Shown: in pieces, positions 1-9,343 of the stretch
Position numbering within the stretch: the stretch's first letter is position 1
Layout of the letters: each line of letters begins with the position of its first letter
Assembly (NCBI RefSeq): GCF_017916325.1
Contig: NC_090167.1
Span: 1,012,501-1,072,500 of the forward strand
Length of the DNA: 60,000 nt
Source: Leishmania martiniquensis
Lineage: Eukaryota; Euglenozoa; Kinetoplastea; Trypanosomatida; Trypanosomatidae
Direction of reading: 5' to 3'
Translations under genes and position numbers: made by a program
The notes under the pieces: generated by a model
Database searches by the model: none
What the model was told of the DNA's origin: nothing
Seen by the model: only the letters and a program-made list of their open reading frames with translations

Positions 1-1372
1 GGCCGGAGTAGCCCTGCTGCGAAACCTTGCGAGAGAGAAAGCGGGTAATGACGGACGTTGCGCCGCCCTGCCCCCTCAGCTGCGCGCGGGCATTCCTCTC
101 CATGGCCGCGACTGCGTGCAAATACGCGAGTGTCTGCTGAAGTGGGGAGAAGCACAGTTTGGGTGTACGTGTGCGGGTCGCTGCTTTTTGTGTCGTCAAA
201 GAGGTAAAGGGTCGCAGGAGAAACTCAGGGGGGAGGGGATAAGAAGGAAAGCTGGAAGGGAGGGCGGAAGAGGTCGCAGCAGCTAATGCGCTAGCACGGC
301 GCCGTCTAGACAGGTCTTGCCTCGCTCCCGCCTGCAACCATAGGAGTAGCGAAAGGGGGGCAGCTAGAGGGAGGGAGAGAGTGGCGGACCACGCCTGCGG
401 CTCCTCGCGTCCGCATAAGCAGCGCCTCCGTGGCAAAGGTCTCGATGTGCACCGCAAGATGCGCATCGTTCGCGTGCCTCCATGTGGAGCATGACTCGCG
501 GAGGGCCTGCTGCTCCCTCTATCACCCTTCCTGTTTTCGCTTGGATGAATGGCGCTCGTGTCGCGGATGGTCCAATTAGACTGGCCATACAGCAAAGAAG
601 TTGAGGAGAGAGAGGGGGGGCATTCACACCAGCGCATGCGAAAGACAAAGAAAGGGATTATATATGCATGTATATATATATATATGTGTACGTATATGCG
701 TATGTGCGTGTATATATCCGGTGCAGCATCGGTACGAAAGGATGCCTCAGCCGCCCATTCAGCCTATTCACGATGCCAGCGAAGAAAAAAAATGAATTAA
801 CGAAAAGAAAAAATGCGCCCTCCCCCCTCCCCTCGTATACAAAATGGAATCGCGCAAAGGAGTGTGGAGGCGCTTCTTCCGAGGCGCAGCGAAGCGCGTC
901 TCGCGCCGACACATGGAAGAGAGCAGCACACGAGCGCCACAGGGCGGATGAGGATTGGGGGGAGGGAATGTGAAAAAAAAAGAGAGCGGGGAGGTGATGT
1001 GACATCGGGAAAGTGCCCCTCTCGCACGCTGTTTGCTTCTCCTCCATACCTCACACATAATTCGCCTGCGCAGCCTCGCGCTGCGGAGAATCGCCATCGG
1101 TGGTCTCTTTAGAGCACCAGTGCCCACGTCGGTACACGGGCCCGCCGACCCATCCACAACGGCGCTGATCGAGTGCATGCGACCACCGAATGAGGGCGGC
1201 AACGGGAAGAGAGCGCCGCGGAGGGCACGCTGACGGGTTGCACGATCACACCGCGTCTCGAGTCGAAACGCTCGAGCTCATCCCACTCCCCGTATCCTCT
1301 CCATCCCTCCTTCGCTCATCATCACGTTTTCTGCGGCACTGGGAACAAGTGGTGGGCTGCCTCCATCCCCTC
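1..1372. other. Intergenic spacer at left edge
   Basis: No convincing gene. Read on the minus strand this holds the 3' UTR of the GPI-transamidase-like gene and the 5' region of a gene beyond the left edge. A purine-rich stretch at about 225-270 is a polypyrimidine tract on the sense strand and is a candidate trans-splicing signal for that off-window gene. An AT-rich tract of alternating TA/TG steps lies at about 658-720 and an A-rich stretch at about 786-812. Short ORFs on both strands here encode only Arg/Ser/Pro- or Tyr/Ile-rich low-complexity peptides. Confidence 0.6.
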
Positions 1373-2638
1373 TTACTGAATTTTCTTCGCATCCTTTGTC
1401 TTGATGGCCACCTTGGCGCGGGCACGATTCTGCAACAGCTCCTCAACGAGGAAGCGTATCGCTATCAGCGTACTTGATAGTATCGGCAGCAGCACGATCA
1501 ACTGCGAAATGACCGCGTGCTCCCACGGAATGTGCAGCTGTGGCGTGAGCGATGGGTGGAACTGCAGGTCGTCGGCAGCCCGCGCGGCTCGCACAAAGGA
1601 GCCGGACTGCACGTGACGCTCCAAATCTGCGAACATGCGCTCTGTGCTGTGCGGAATGGCCATGTTCTTGTTGGCCGCGACGGAGCGCATCGTGCTTGTC
1701 AGGGAGGCGATCGTATACAGACATCCCAGGCGCTCCCTCGACAACTTCCACGCCGCCACGTCGGCAGGCTTGAAAGAGGCCAGCCCGAGCTGTCGGGCTA
1801 TGACAGAGAGAAGTGCCGCACGCACCTCGGCCTCAAGTGAGGTGGCACGTAGCTGGTACAACATGGGTGTGCGAGAGGCGGCCAACAACGGCATCGTTTT
1901 GGAACCCGCATCGTCAGCACCCCCGCTGTCCGCATCCTCCACGGGAAGCGCGCAGTACCCCTGCCGCACGTCGACAAGAAAGCACTGCACCCCACTCGCG
2001 ACGTCCGCTGGCAATGCAGAGGCCGGTACACGAAAGAGTGACACGCCAAGCAACGCCACATCCTGGCCAATCTCAGGAGCAAAAGCGTGCTGCAGCGCCG
2101 GCAAACCAAGCTGCTGCTGTCTCGCCAAGTGATCCAGCCTGCGCATCGCTTGCTGGGCGCTAGGGAGGCGGTCATTCCATGCTTGATCTACGAATTCAGC
2201 GACGACGGCGTCCCGCATCCGCGACTGCAGGCGCACAAAGGAGTGGAGCGTGTGCGTCGGGAGTGGAACAGTGGCAACAGAGGTGGTCGGACTGCCTGCC
2301 AGTCGCTCCTTCACCAGTGCGAGAGCCGCGTGTACGCCGGGCAGCAGCGCTGGAGAGTCCACCCAAACCCCCAGCCCATAAAACGCAGGTGGCGGTATCG
2401 CAGAGGTCGAGGCAGCGGTGCTTGCTGATGTGGGACACCTCGCCTGCAGATCGGCCAGAACGCGATTCATCGGCAGGTCCACGTGCTCACGGCTCAACGT
2501 CGTCCAGTGAACGATCATGACGACAAAAAATATAAAAGCGCTGAGCGCCGAAAAGCTTCTGGTGGAGTTGCGCCGCCACTCCTCAGACGAAGCCGCCGAC
2601 GGCGGCAGCGGTACTGTCTGACTGAGAGGCCTCGCCAT
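1373..2638 (-). CDS. TTA1: GPI transamidase subunit, PIG-S-like (probable TTA1)
   Basis: A 421-aa protein with the topology of PIG-S: one N-terminal membrane segment (about residues 30-48), a large lumenal-type middle, and a C-terminal membrane segment (about 376-398) followed by a short Lys/Arg-rich tail. Sequence just before the last segment (FHPSLTPQLHIPWEHA) matches the remembered PIG-S pattern FxPSLLxLLYFPxEHK/DQK. A region near residues 305-325 resembles the PIG-S helix that contains a T-S-T-L/M pattern. PIG-S is a subunit of the ER complex that attaches GPI anchors to proteins; in trypanosomes TTA1 was described in its place, with similar topology. GPI anchoring supplies major surface proteins of these parasites. 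The start at 2638 is the first Met and precedes the membrane anchor. The family assignment is by motif and topology; TTA1 rather than another name is inferred. Confidence 0.75.
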   Translation of the reverse strand: MARPLSQTVPLPPSAASSEEWRRNSTRSFSALSAFIFFVVMIVHWTTLSREHVDLPMNRVLADLQARCPTSASTAASTSAIPPPAFYGLGVWVDSPALLPGVHAALALVKERLAGSPTTSVATVPLPTHTLHSFVRLQSRMRDAVVAEFVDQAWNDRLPSAQQAMRRLDHLARQQQLGLPALQHAFAPEIGQDVALLGVSLFRVPASALPADVASGVQCFLVDVRQGYCALPVEDADSGGADDAGSKTMPLLAASRTPMLYQLRATSLEAEVRAALLSVIARQLGLASFKPADVAAWKLSRERLGCLYTIASLTSTMRSVAANKNMAIPHSTERMFADLERHVQSGSFVRAARAADDLQFHPSLTPQLHIPWEHAVISQLIVLLPILSSTLIAIRFLVEELLQNRARAKVAIKTKDAKKIQ

Positions 2639-3700
2639 CGCCCGAGCTGTTGGGGTGGCAATGAAGTAACAGAGACTGCGTAGACGCGCTGCTGCACAAG
2701 GTTCGGCGAAGGTTAGACGAGATGAAGTACCGAAGCGGCTTCATAGAGCACTCTGCTCGATGTGCCCTCCCTTTCGCGTGCGTTCGGTTTCCCTTGATCG
2801 CTTCTAGTCTTCTGGTGCATAGTGCGTGTCACAGTCCGCGCCAGCATGGCACCGAGCGCACACAAATACAAATGGAGAGGCGGAAGTGGAGAAGAGGAGG
2901 AGAGGAATACAAACGTTACGGAGAGAGCCGGCAGGGTACGGCAGGTGCACGATCGCACAGGTGTAGGGGGGGAGAAGCTGTTGCTGTTATGAGGTCCGTT
3001 GAATCAGCCCTGAATCGCTCTCTATGGTGTCGCGGAGATATCTAGGGAAACAAAAACAGGGAGTTGCGACCGTCACAGTAGAGGCACCGCCTCACTCGCC
3101 CCGCCCGTCGTGCGTGTGCGCACACGCACAGGGGTGCCACAGATGTGCTTCTCACCCGCTGTATCCAGGAAAGAGGGAGGGTAGAGTTCAGGTCGACCAT
3201 TATTACTGCCTTCAGCACCGTCAGTCGTGCTCCGACTGTCGTCTCCGTTACTTTCCTCCGCTGAGAAGCAGCGAGCTACCGCCTTTGGGCGAGGCCCGTG
3301 CAGCACCCGCGCGCGCGTGAGCAGAGGGGAGGCAAGTGTATGAGAAAGGCAGCGGGGAGGGAGGGGGGACGAGCTGGCAGAGCGCGTGCACTTGTGGAAA
3401 GAGGAAAAAACACACATGCACACCCACGCATACCACAAAAGTGAAAGTATGTGTTCGTGTGTGATAGAGGCACTGCATCCGCCGCCTGTGTCATCCCTCT
3501 TCTCTGTGCGCCTCTGCGCCTTTCCACTGCCCCGACCGAATTTCTACCCCTTCCTCTGCCCGCACTCTTTTCGGGAGGGGCAGTGGTGCATGAAGCAGTC
3601 CAACAGGCGCCGCTGGTCGTTCCATCTGCACACACGCACGCTTTCTTTACGAGGCATGCCTCTGCGCCGCTGAAGCCTCTGGCACGCAAGCACCGCGCGG
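2639..3700. other. Intergenic spacer with sense-strand polypyrimidine tract
   Basis: No gene seen. A purine-rich block at about 2875-2935 is polypyrimidine on the minus strand, roughly 240 bases before the TTA1-like start codon, and is a plausible trans-splicing signal. The rest is 3' UTR of the 928-aa gene, with several purine runs at about 3325-3375. ORFs here are low-complexity shadows. Confidence 0.55.
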
Positions 3701-6487
3701 TCACCCCCTCAGAGCATCCTGTAACTCCAGCTCTAACTGTCGCAGGTACGTCGAGGAGGCGGTGCCTGCGATGTGCACTGTGCCCATATCCTCTTTCGTT
3801 GCGCCTTGAAGGCGAGGCGCTTCCACCGCGCTTGGCCCAAGGGAGGCACCAGCCCTCCTGTTGACGTCAGGCAACGAATGAGCACGGGCGCTAGCGTGGG
3901 GTGCTCCGACTTGGGGGTATGGCGGCTGCTCGAGCGACTTCGTAGCCCCCACAGTGGGCGTCAGCGCGCCACTCGCGCAGGCGAAGTCATGCCACTGCTG
4001 CAACGGTGGTGCACCCGATTGGAGAGCCCCACCCCCTTCGGGGCCATCCGTGGCGAATCGCTCTAAGTCTTCTAGGCTAGCAGGCTCCCGGTCCCGCGTC
4101 ACAGCACTGGTAGAGGCCCGCATCCCGCGCGCGCGGGGCGTCCGCTTCCCCGAGAAGGGCAGGGGAGTCCTGGCATTGGCAGTAGCAGTCACCGATCTCT
4201 TCGCTGTGCGACACATGCCGGCACCCATGCGCTGCTGCGCAGGCGTCGGATAATGCGTCAACGGAATGTAATGCCGCTTCCCTTCGGCCATCACCTCGGT
4301 CAACTTTGACAGGGCAGGGCGGAAGCGACACTCACAGACGTCGTCGCTACGCTCGTGCAGCAGCAACGCTACCAGCTCCTCCGTCCGGCGACGGTCCCGC
4401 TCCACTTGCCGCTTAGAAAAGGCAGGGTAGCTGAAGCGCACTTGTGCACGGCATGCCGTCTCCTTCGCCTCTGCATCCGCAGCATTCTGAGGGTGCCCCT
4501 CTCGCCCCGTCTCGGCGGCTGCGCTGGTGCGCTCTGTGTGTCGCCAGGCACCCTCCTCCACGGGCGCACCGCCCTGCGCATTACTGAAGGTTGGGAACGT
4601 ATACTTCTCCTTACCGCCCTTCCTCTGCATCTGCTGTCTCTCCAGCCTTCGCTGCAGCTCCTCCTGCTCTCCACAGCGCGCGTGAAAGACGGTGTGGCGA
4701 ACGGCAACGGGCCGATCGGCATCTGCGCGCTGTCGTGCAATCCCAGGAGATGCCGCACCGCCGCTCGCAAGAGCGATTGCCGCTGTTGTGTCCTTGTTGC
4801 ACAGTGCTCTCGATCGCCGTAGTCCCAGCGAGGTAGACCACTGCCGGTTGCGAGGGGTGTGCGCCCACTTGGATGCGCCATTCCTGGCAGACTTTGCATG
4901 CGGCAGCTCTTCGTGCTCCCCCATTAACTGAATGAGGGCCCGCACCGCTCTGCGGTCATCGCTGTCGCGAGAGAGGCTGTTGGGCACCTGTGGGAGAGCG
5001 GCTGCAGCAGTATCGTCTTCGCCAGTCGTGTTCTGGGCATGCGCGCCGCAGCAGGCTTGTGTTTGGTGTTGCGGTGTAGTGAAGATTCTCAACGGCACAC
5101 CCCCGGGGTCGCTCTGTGATTGAGGTGGCCTGCACCCTCTCGAAGTGTCGTCCGGCAGCGATGTCGATACGCGGGCTGCACCGCCACCAGGCTGGCAGCT
5201 CCTCGTGAATGCCGAAGGGAACCTTGTCGCTGTCGTTCCTGGGGACTGCGTGCCGTTCATAAAGCCTGTAAGGTGCTCCGACAACCCATCGACGGTGCCA
5301 TTGCAGCCCTTATCGCTCTCCTGGTCGGCGCGCTGGTGCTTACATGACACGCAGCGAGGCACACACGCATACAGGATCGGACTAGTTTCCTCCGGTGCTG
5401 CCAAAGATTGGCGACGCAAGCGTGAAGGCGACCGCTGGACGGCCGATGAGCTCTTTGCGCGACGAGGGCGAGCACCACCACCGCCGGCCCCCGTGCCCGC
5501 CGTGGTGCTGCGGGCGCGGCGAGAGCCCATTACCCCTGCACTGTGCGAGCGGACTCGCTGGCTGGTGTGGCGCTCGCGAAACCCCTCTTTCGCTGTGTTT
5601 ACAGATGGGCGAAAGGTGCAGTTGGCTCGGAACTCCGCCTCCTGTGCCTCTCGCAACACCTGCAGTCGCCGCTGCAGCCGCGCGGCCTGCTCGGCCGCGT
5701 TACGGTAAAGCCTCTCGCATGCCGCAGACTCCTGGGTGTGACCCGCCTCGGCTCTCTGGTTGCTGGAGCCCCTATCGCCCATACCAACGTCGATCCCTGC
5801 AGCCGAGTGCGCATCACGCACCTGTGCAGCTGCCGACGGCACTTGCGCAGACTCCTTTGCAGAGGAAGCACGCGCGTTCAGAGTGACCAAGCGCTGGCAC
5901 GGGGTCCATTTTTCACAGGGCAGCACTGCATGATGGTGCTGTGTGTTTCTCTCTTTCTCCTGCAGTTGGCGGGCAGCCGCTCGGCCCTCCCGCACACGAA
6001 CCTGTCGCTGGAGGCGCTCCTCTGCTTCGCGAAAGAGGCAAGCGTAGACGGTATGCGTAGGGCTCCCTTCACCCTGGAAAGCATGGGCAGCAAGCTGTAC
6101 TCGAGGCACACGCGTTGGTGCCCTCATGGCTGCTGAAGCAGAGGGAGGGGCCGTGTGCGGCGCGCCAGCGCCCCATTTCTTCTGGCAGGGTGACCTCCTT
6201 TGTGCCCAAGCTCCTCTGCCGGAGTCACCGCCGAGATCGAGAGGGGTGGATCTTGCCGGCGAGGAGGATAGCGGGGCCTGCGCCTCCGCCTCCGGCGACC
6301 TCATAAGCAAGCTCAGCGCGTTCATGTCGATGGGTGGAATCGCAATCGACAAGAGTGGGAGCGGCGTCCTGCGAGTCGCGCCGGGTGAACTACTAGCGAG
6401 GTATGCAGGAGGAGAGCACGTGGCTGTAGCTACCGCATTAGCCGTCACGGCAGGGGCGTGTGCCTCATAAGTCAATGGCGACAGCAT
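3701..6487 (-). CDS. Hypothetical protein with CTFRP-type modules, 928 aa
   Basis: I do not recognise a named family. The open frame extends to a Met at 6652, but the first 55 residues look like translated UTR (Cys/Ser/Pro-rich), so I place the start at the internal Met at 6487 (MLSPLTYE). The protein is basic and Ala/Arg/Ser-rich with little predicted globular content. Visible modules: a charged helix (about residues 258-288) ending in CTFRPSVN (about 290-297), YTFPTF (about 629-634), FSYPAF (about 685-690) and CRFRPALS (about 720-727). A helix with L-Y-R followed by a C-x-F-x-P motif recurs in many uncharacterised protist proteins that I associate with cytoskeleton or flagellum; that association is inference. 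A gene is supported by its length with no stop and by composition distinct from the spacers. Confidence 0.75.
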   Translation of the reverse strand: MLSPLTYEAHAPAVTANAVATATCSPPAYLASSSPGATRRTPLPLLSIAIPPIDMNALSLLMRSPEAEAQAPLSSSPARSTPLDLGGDSGRGAWAQRRSPCQKKWGAGAPHTAPPSASAAMRAPTRVPRVQLAAHAFQGEGSPTHTVYACLFREAEERLQRQVRVREGRAAARQLQEKERNTQHHHAVLPCEKWTPCQRLVTLNARASSAKESAQVPSAAAQVRDAHSAAGIDVGMGDRGSSNQRAEAGHTQESAACERLYRNAAEQAARLQRRLQVLREAQEAEFRANCTFRPSVNTAKEGFRERHTSQRVRSHSAGVMGSRRARSTTAGTGAGGGGARPRRAKSSSAVQRSPSRLRRQSLAAPEETSPILYACVPRCVSCKHQRADQESDKGCNGTVDGLSEHLTGFMNGTQSPGTTATRFPSAFTRSCQPGGGAARVSTSLPDDTSRGCRPPQSQSDPGGVPLRIFTTPQHQTQACCGAHAQNTTGEDDTAAAALPQVPNSLSRDSDDRRAVRALIQLMGEHEELPHAKSARNGASKWAHTPRNRQWSTSLGLRRSRALCNKDTTAAIALASGGAASPGIARQRADADRPVAVRHTVFHARCGEQEELQRRLERQQMQRKGGKEKYTFPTFSNAQGGAPVEEGAWRHTERTSAAAETGREGHPQNAADAEAKETACRAQVRFSYPAFSKRQVERDRRRTEELVALLLHERSDDVCECRFRPALSKLTEVMAEGKRHYIPLTHYPTPAQQRMGAGMCRTAKRSVTATANARTPLPFSGKRTPRARGMRASTSAVTRDREPASLEDLERFATDGPEGGGALQSGAPPLQQWHDFACASGALTPTVGATKSLEQPPYPQVGAPHASARAHSLPDVNRRAGASLGPSAVEAPRLQGATKEDMGTVHIAGTASSTYLRQLELELQDALRG

Positions 6488-7170
6488 TGCGGCGGTCAGC
6501 TTGCAGCAGCGCAAACACGACTGAGACGCAGTCAGTGCACAGCATGAGAAAGCGCTCACAGATGGTAGCTGGTACGCACAGGTGCGTATAAAAGGGCAAA
6601 AAGGCCGTGAAGGTGTGTGGTGCGACGCGGAGAGAGGGGGGTAGGCGGACACGCTGCATCACAGATGTGAAATGGGAGAAAGAAAAGAGGAAATGACCCG
6701 CACATGCACGCGCACGATCAGTGGGCTCGGTCCGCGAGCAGGCTGCGAGGGAGAAAGAAACGAGCAGCTCACGTCGATCGATGCTGAGAGCTCCACGCGC
6801 GTGACGGGGGGCCCGTGCACAGGCCCTACCATCGTCATTCACTACGAGACGCCGATGGGCTCATGACGTTTTTTTCGCATTTTTTTGTGCATTACCGAGA
6901 TTGTTTTCCCTGTTGCGTGCACGTCCCTCGCCTCGCTCTGCAGACGCGCACGCACAAGTGCCCGCGTTAGCGTTGAAAAGGGGGGGTCGCTCCAGCAACT
7001 CCGCCTTGTCCGCTCGACTGCACCACTTGCGACGGGTCCGCACCACCAAGAGAGCGTCTGCACACAGCACGCGGCAGGCAGCTTGACTGCGTCTCTGCGG
7101 GCATCGCCACGCTAACAAGGTTGGGAGCGCTCCGAGTGCCGCTGGGGAAGTCATGTTGCGTTAGTGTACC
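6488..7170. other. Intergenic spacer
   Basis: No gene. Two T-runs at about 6869-6887 lie in what would be the 3' UTR of the WD40-type gene's upstream neighbour on the minus strand. The purine-rich block at about 6670-6700 could be the trans-splice tract of the 928-aa gene. Confidence 0.5.
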
Positions 7171-8253
7171 TCAGTAGGGCCAGCCTCGACCACCTCGGCG
7201 AGGGCCACCGCCACGGTGCCCGTAGCGCCCCTCCCCCTCCTGCGCTCGGCTGCGCGCAAAGACCTTCCCGCCACTCGCACGATGGGCGCTGGAGCCGACG
7301 GTCGTGGTAGCCTCGGACGGCAGCACGTCACCCTGTTTCCAGTATGCCAGCATGCCATCCTCTCCACCGGTGATGAGGCGGTTGCTAAACCCGATGGCCA
7401 CCCGGCCGAGCTCCTTGTGCACCTGGGGCAGCACCTGCGTCTGCCCAGTTGCCCCGTTTAGCACCCTTAATGAGCCAGCGTCGCCGTTATCGTCCCGGAG
7501 ACCCGAGACGAGATGCAACTGATTGGACACGATGCACCAGTCGACGAGGTAGGTATCAAAGCTTGGCCGACTGTGACGTGACTCCCGCTGCTCCAGGTCG
7601 TAGGGGAAGACATAGCCGTTCTCGCAGCTCCCCACCATCGTCGTGACGCCGAGCTCGGGGAAGCAGTTCATCTTGGTGATCACCTCGCCGCAGTTCACCG
7701 CCTGCAGAAGCACATCGTCGTCCAGCACCCCTTCTTCTACTGAAAGGAAGTTTATCATCTGGTCTTCGCCAGCAGAGCAGAGGGTGCTGTTGTCGAGAAA
7801 GCGCAGCCGCGAGACCTCATCCACGTGCAGCTGCTCTAGGCACTTTACGGAGCACCAGGTGCGCGTGTCAACCAGGTGGATGTCGCGGTCTGCTGCGACA
7901 GCAAGAAGCGGCGCGGATGGCGTAACACTAACACTGCTGCACACTGCGCCACTACTACACATATCGGACAAGAAGTGTGCGGCGCGAGCCTGGCGCAGGT
8001 CCGTCACCATCACCCCGCAGTCACGCTGGCACGAGTAGAGCATGGTCGGCTGCGCAGGCGTTGTCACGAGGTCTTGGACTGGCTGCGTGTGCTCCTTAAT
8101 ATCGACCAGAAATGCAGCCGTCTGCGTGTCGTAGAGGCGGATCGCCTTGGTAGAGAGAGAAAGCGCCAAGGAAGCGTTGCTGTTGCACAGACAGCCATTC
8201 ATAATGTACGCGCCCGGCTCATACGAAGTCTGCACCACTTGGAGCAGGTTCAT
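7171..8253 (-). CDS. WD40-repeat protein with C-terminal RGG tail
   Basis: A 360-aa beta-propeller protein. WD-like blades are visible as IRLYDTQTAAF, VMVTDLRQAR, IHLVDTRTW, CSAGEDQMINF, SLRVLNGATG and TGGEDGMLAYW, each spaced about 45-50 residues. The last about 20 residues are Gly/Arg-rich with RGG-type steps (RGGGPRRGGRG), as in RNA-binding or arginine-methylated tails. Size and blade layout resemble WDR89-type propellers, but I cannot assign an orthologue. The frame stays open upstream to 9006, overlapping the spacer and the neighbouring CX9C gene in another frame. That extension is Cys/Pro/Ser-rich and lacks propeller character, so I use the Met at 8253 (MNLLQVVQ). A role as a scaffold in an RNA-related complex is inference. 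Confidence 0.85.
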   Translation of the reverse strand: MNLLQVVQTSYEPGAYIMNGCLCNSNASLALSLSTKAIRLYDTQTAAFLVDIKEHTQPVQDLVTTPAQPTMLYSCQRDCGVMVTDLRQARAAHFLSDMCSSGAVCSSVSVTPSAPLLAVAADRDIHLVDTRTWCSVKCLEQLHVDEVSRLRFLDNSTLCSAGEDQMINFLSVEEGVLDDDVLLQAVNCGEVITKMNCFPELGVTTMVGSCENGYVFPYDLEQRESRHSRPSFDTYLVDWCIVSNQLHLVSGLRDDNGDAGSLRVLNGATGQTQVLPQVHKELGRVAIGFSNRLITGGEDGMLAYWKQGDVLPSEATTTVGSSAHRASGGKVFARSRAQEGEGRYGHRGGGPRRGGRGWPY

Positions 8254-8944
8254 GGTGCTGAGAGGTGGAATGCACCTGAAGGAGGAGGAGGACAGCAGGC
8301 GAGAGGGATGGCGGAGAACATGTAGAAAGTCCAGCAGACCTTCATTGAGGACATCGAAGGCGAATGGGAAGGGGTCAGCATCGGCAACGCCGACAGGCCA
8401 GTGCAAGGCCAAGTTCGCACTAGAAGAAGGGCTCCCCTGCCCGAGTCTGCTGCCAAAGCCGCCGCTTATCCGCACACGCCGCCTAGCCTGCCAGCAGCCT
8501 TGACAGAGCCCTCGGCACTCGCGCTCGAAACGCTCCCTACTCCTGCTCGCCGTAGAGCAGCTCAGCGGCCGCCGCGCTGGCCCCGCGAAAAGGAAAGCCC
8601 AAGCAAATAAAGCACGACGGCATAAAATCGTAAGAGGCGCCACAGGACATCCACTCAGACATGCGATGAGATATGGAGGGGGGAAGGGGGGGGGGAATAG
8701 TAGGGAGGGGCGCTGAACAGCAGGAGAAGCAGAGACAAGCGGAGACGGGCAAACTATGCCCTTCGGCAACATCTCCCTTTCATCGAACCAATCTGGACTT
8801 CGCCAGTCCCCCTCCTCATTCGTGACAGCGACGGTAGGGAAAAGGAGGGTGGCGCAGATGCGCATGCACGCACGCAAAAAAAAGGGATAAATATCAGTCT
8901 GATAGTGACCGCCGCAGCGCCCTGGCCCCCCCGCGCGCGCGGAA
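8254..8944. other. Intergenic spacer
   Basis: No gene. A strongly purine-rich block with a run of G at about 8672-8712 is polypyrimidine on the sense strand and sits about 420 bases before the WD40 start codon. A short A-run with a TAAATA step lies at about 8876-8892. The long frame crossing the spacer is an artificial upstream extension of the WD40 gene. Confidence 0.5.
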
Positions 8945-9343
8945 TTACACAGAGAACTCGCGCAAGCACTTCTGAAACGCCGCCACGCACGTTTGGCAAA
9001 AGGCAAAGCTGTTATGGTTCGCTTCTAAGCATGTGTGCACCTCTCGAGAGAAGTGTTGGCATGGGTGCGGGGCCCCCTCCGCTTGAACGGACGGCTCCGG
9101 CTCGTTGGCGCCGAAAAATGGCGTCAGATAGGAACGGCGGTACTGCTTGAACACGTCCTTGGCCGAAACGTGACCCAGGCCTGCGATATGAGTGCGTGCG
9201 CGGCCGTACTTTTCCTCGTCAGAGGCATTGTACGATGCATCACGCAGGGGAGGCAGCTCCAGCTGCTGCTGCGAATACCCCGCCAGGGTCGCCGCATTCA
9301 CCTCCGCAGACGGAGGCAGCGCTTTCTTCGTGTCATTCACCAT
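8945..9343 (-). CDS. Small twin-CX9C (CHCH) protein, probable mitochondrial intermembrane space
   Basis: A 132-aa protein. The C-terminus carries two exact CX9C motifs: Cys95 to Cys105 and Cys116 to Cys126, separated by ten residues, the hallmark of the CHCH fold oxidised by Erv1/Mia40-type import in the mitochondrial intermembrane space. An extra Cys119 lies inside the second motif. The N-terminal about 90 residues are hydrophilic with no membrane segment. Family members include respiratory-chain assembly factors and small complex I or IV subunits; I cannot say which applies. The frame remains open to 9439, but the internal Met at 9343 (MVNDTKKA) gives a compact protein without the Val/Thr-rich extension. 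Trypanosomatids have Erv1 but lack a canonical Mia40, which gives such substrates some interest. Confidence 0.8.
   Translation of the reverse strand: MVNDTKKALPPSAEVNAATLAGYSQQQLELPPLRDASYNASDEEKYGRARTHIAGLGHVSAKDVFKQYRRSYLTPFFGANEPEPSVQAEGAPHPCQHFSREVHTCLEANHNSFAFCQTCVAAFQKCLREFSV

Noticed and set aside
8254..9006. 250-residue N-terminal extension of the WD40 protein
   Set aside because: Runs through a spacer and overlaps the twin-CX9C gene in another frame; has no propeller character.
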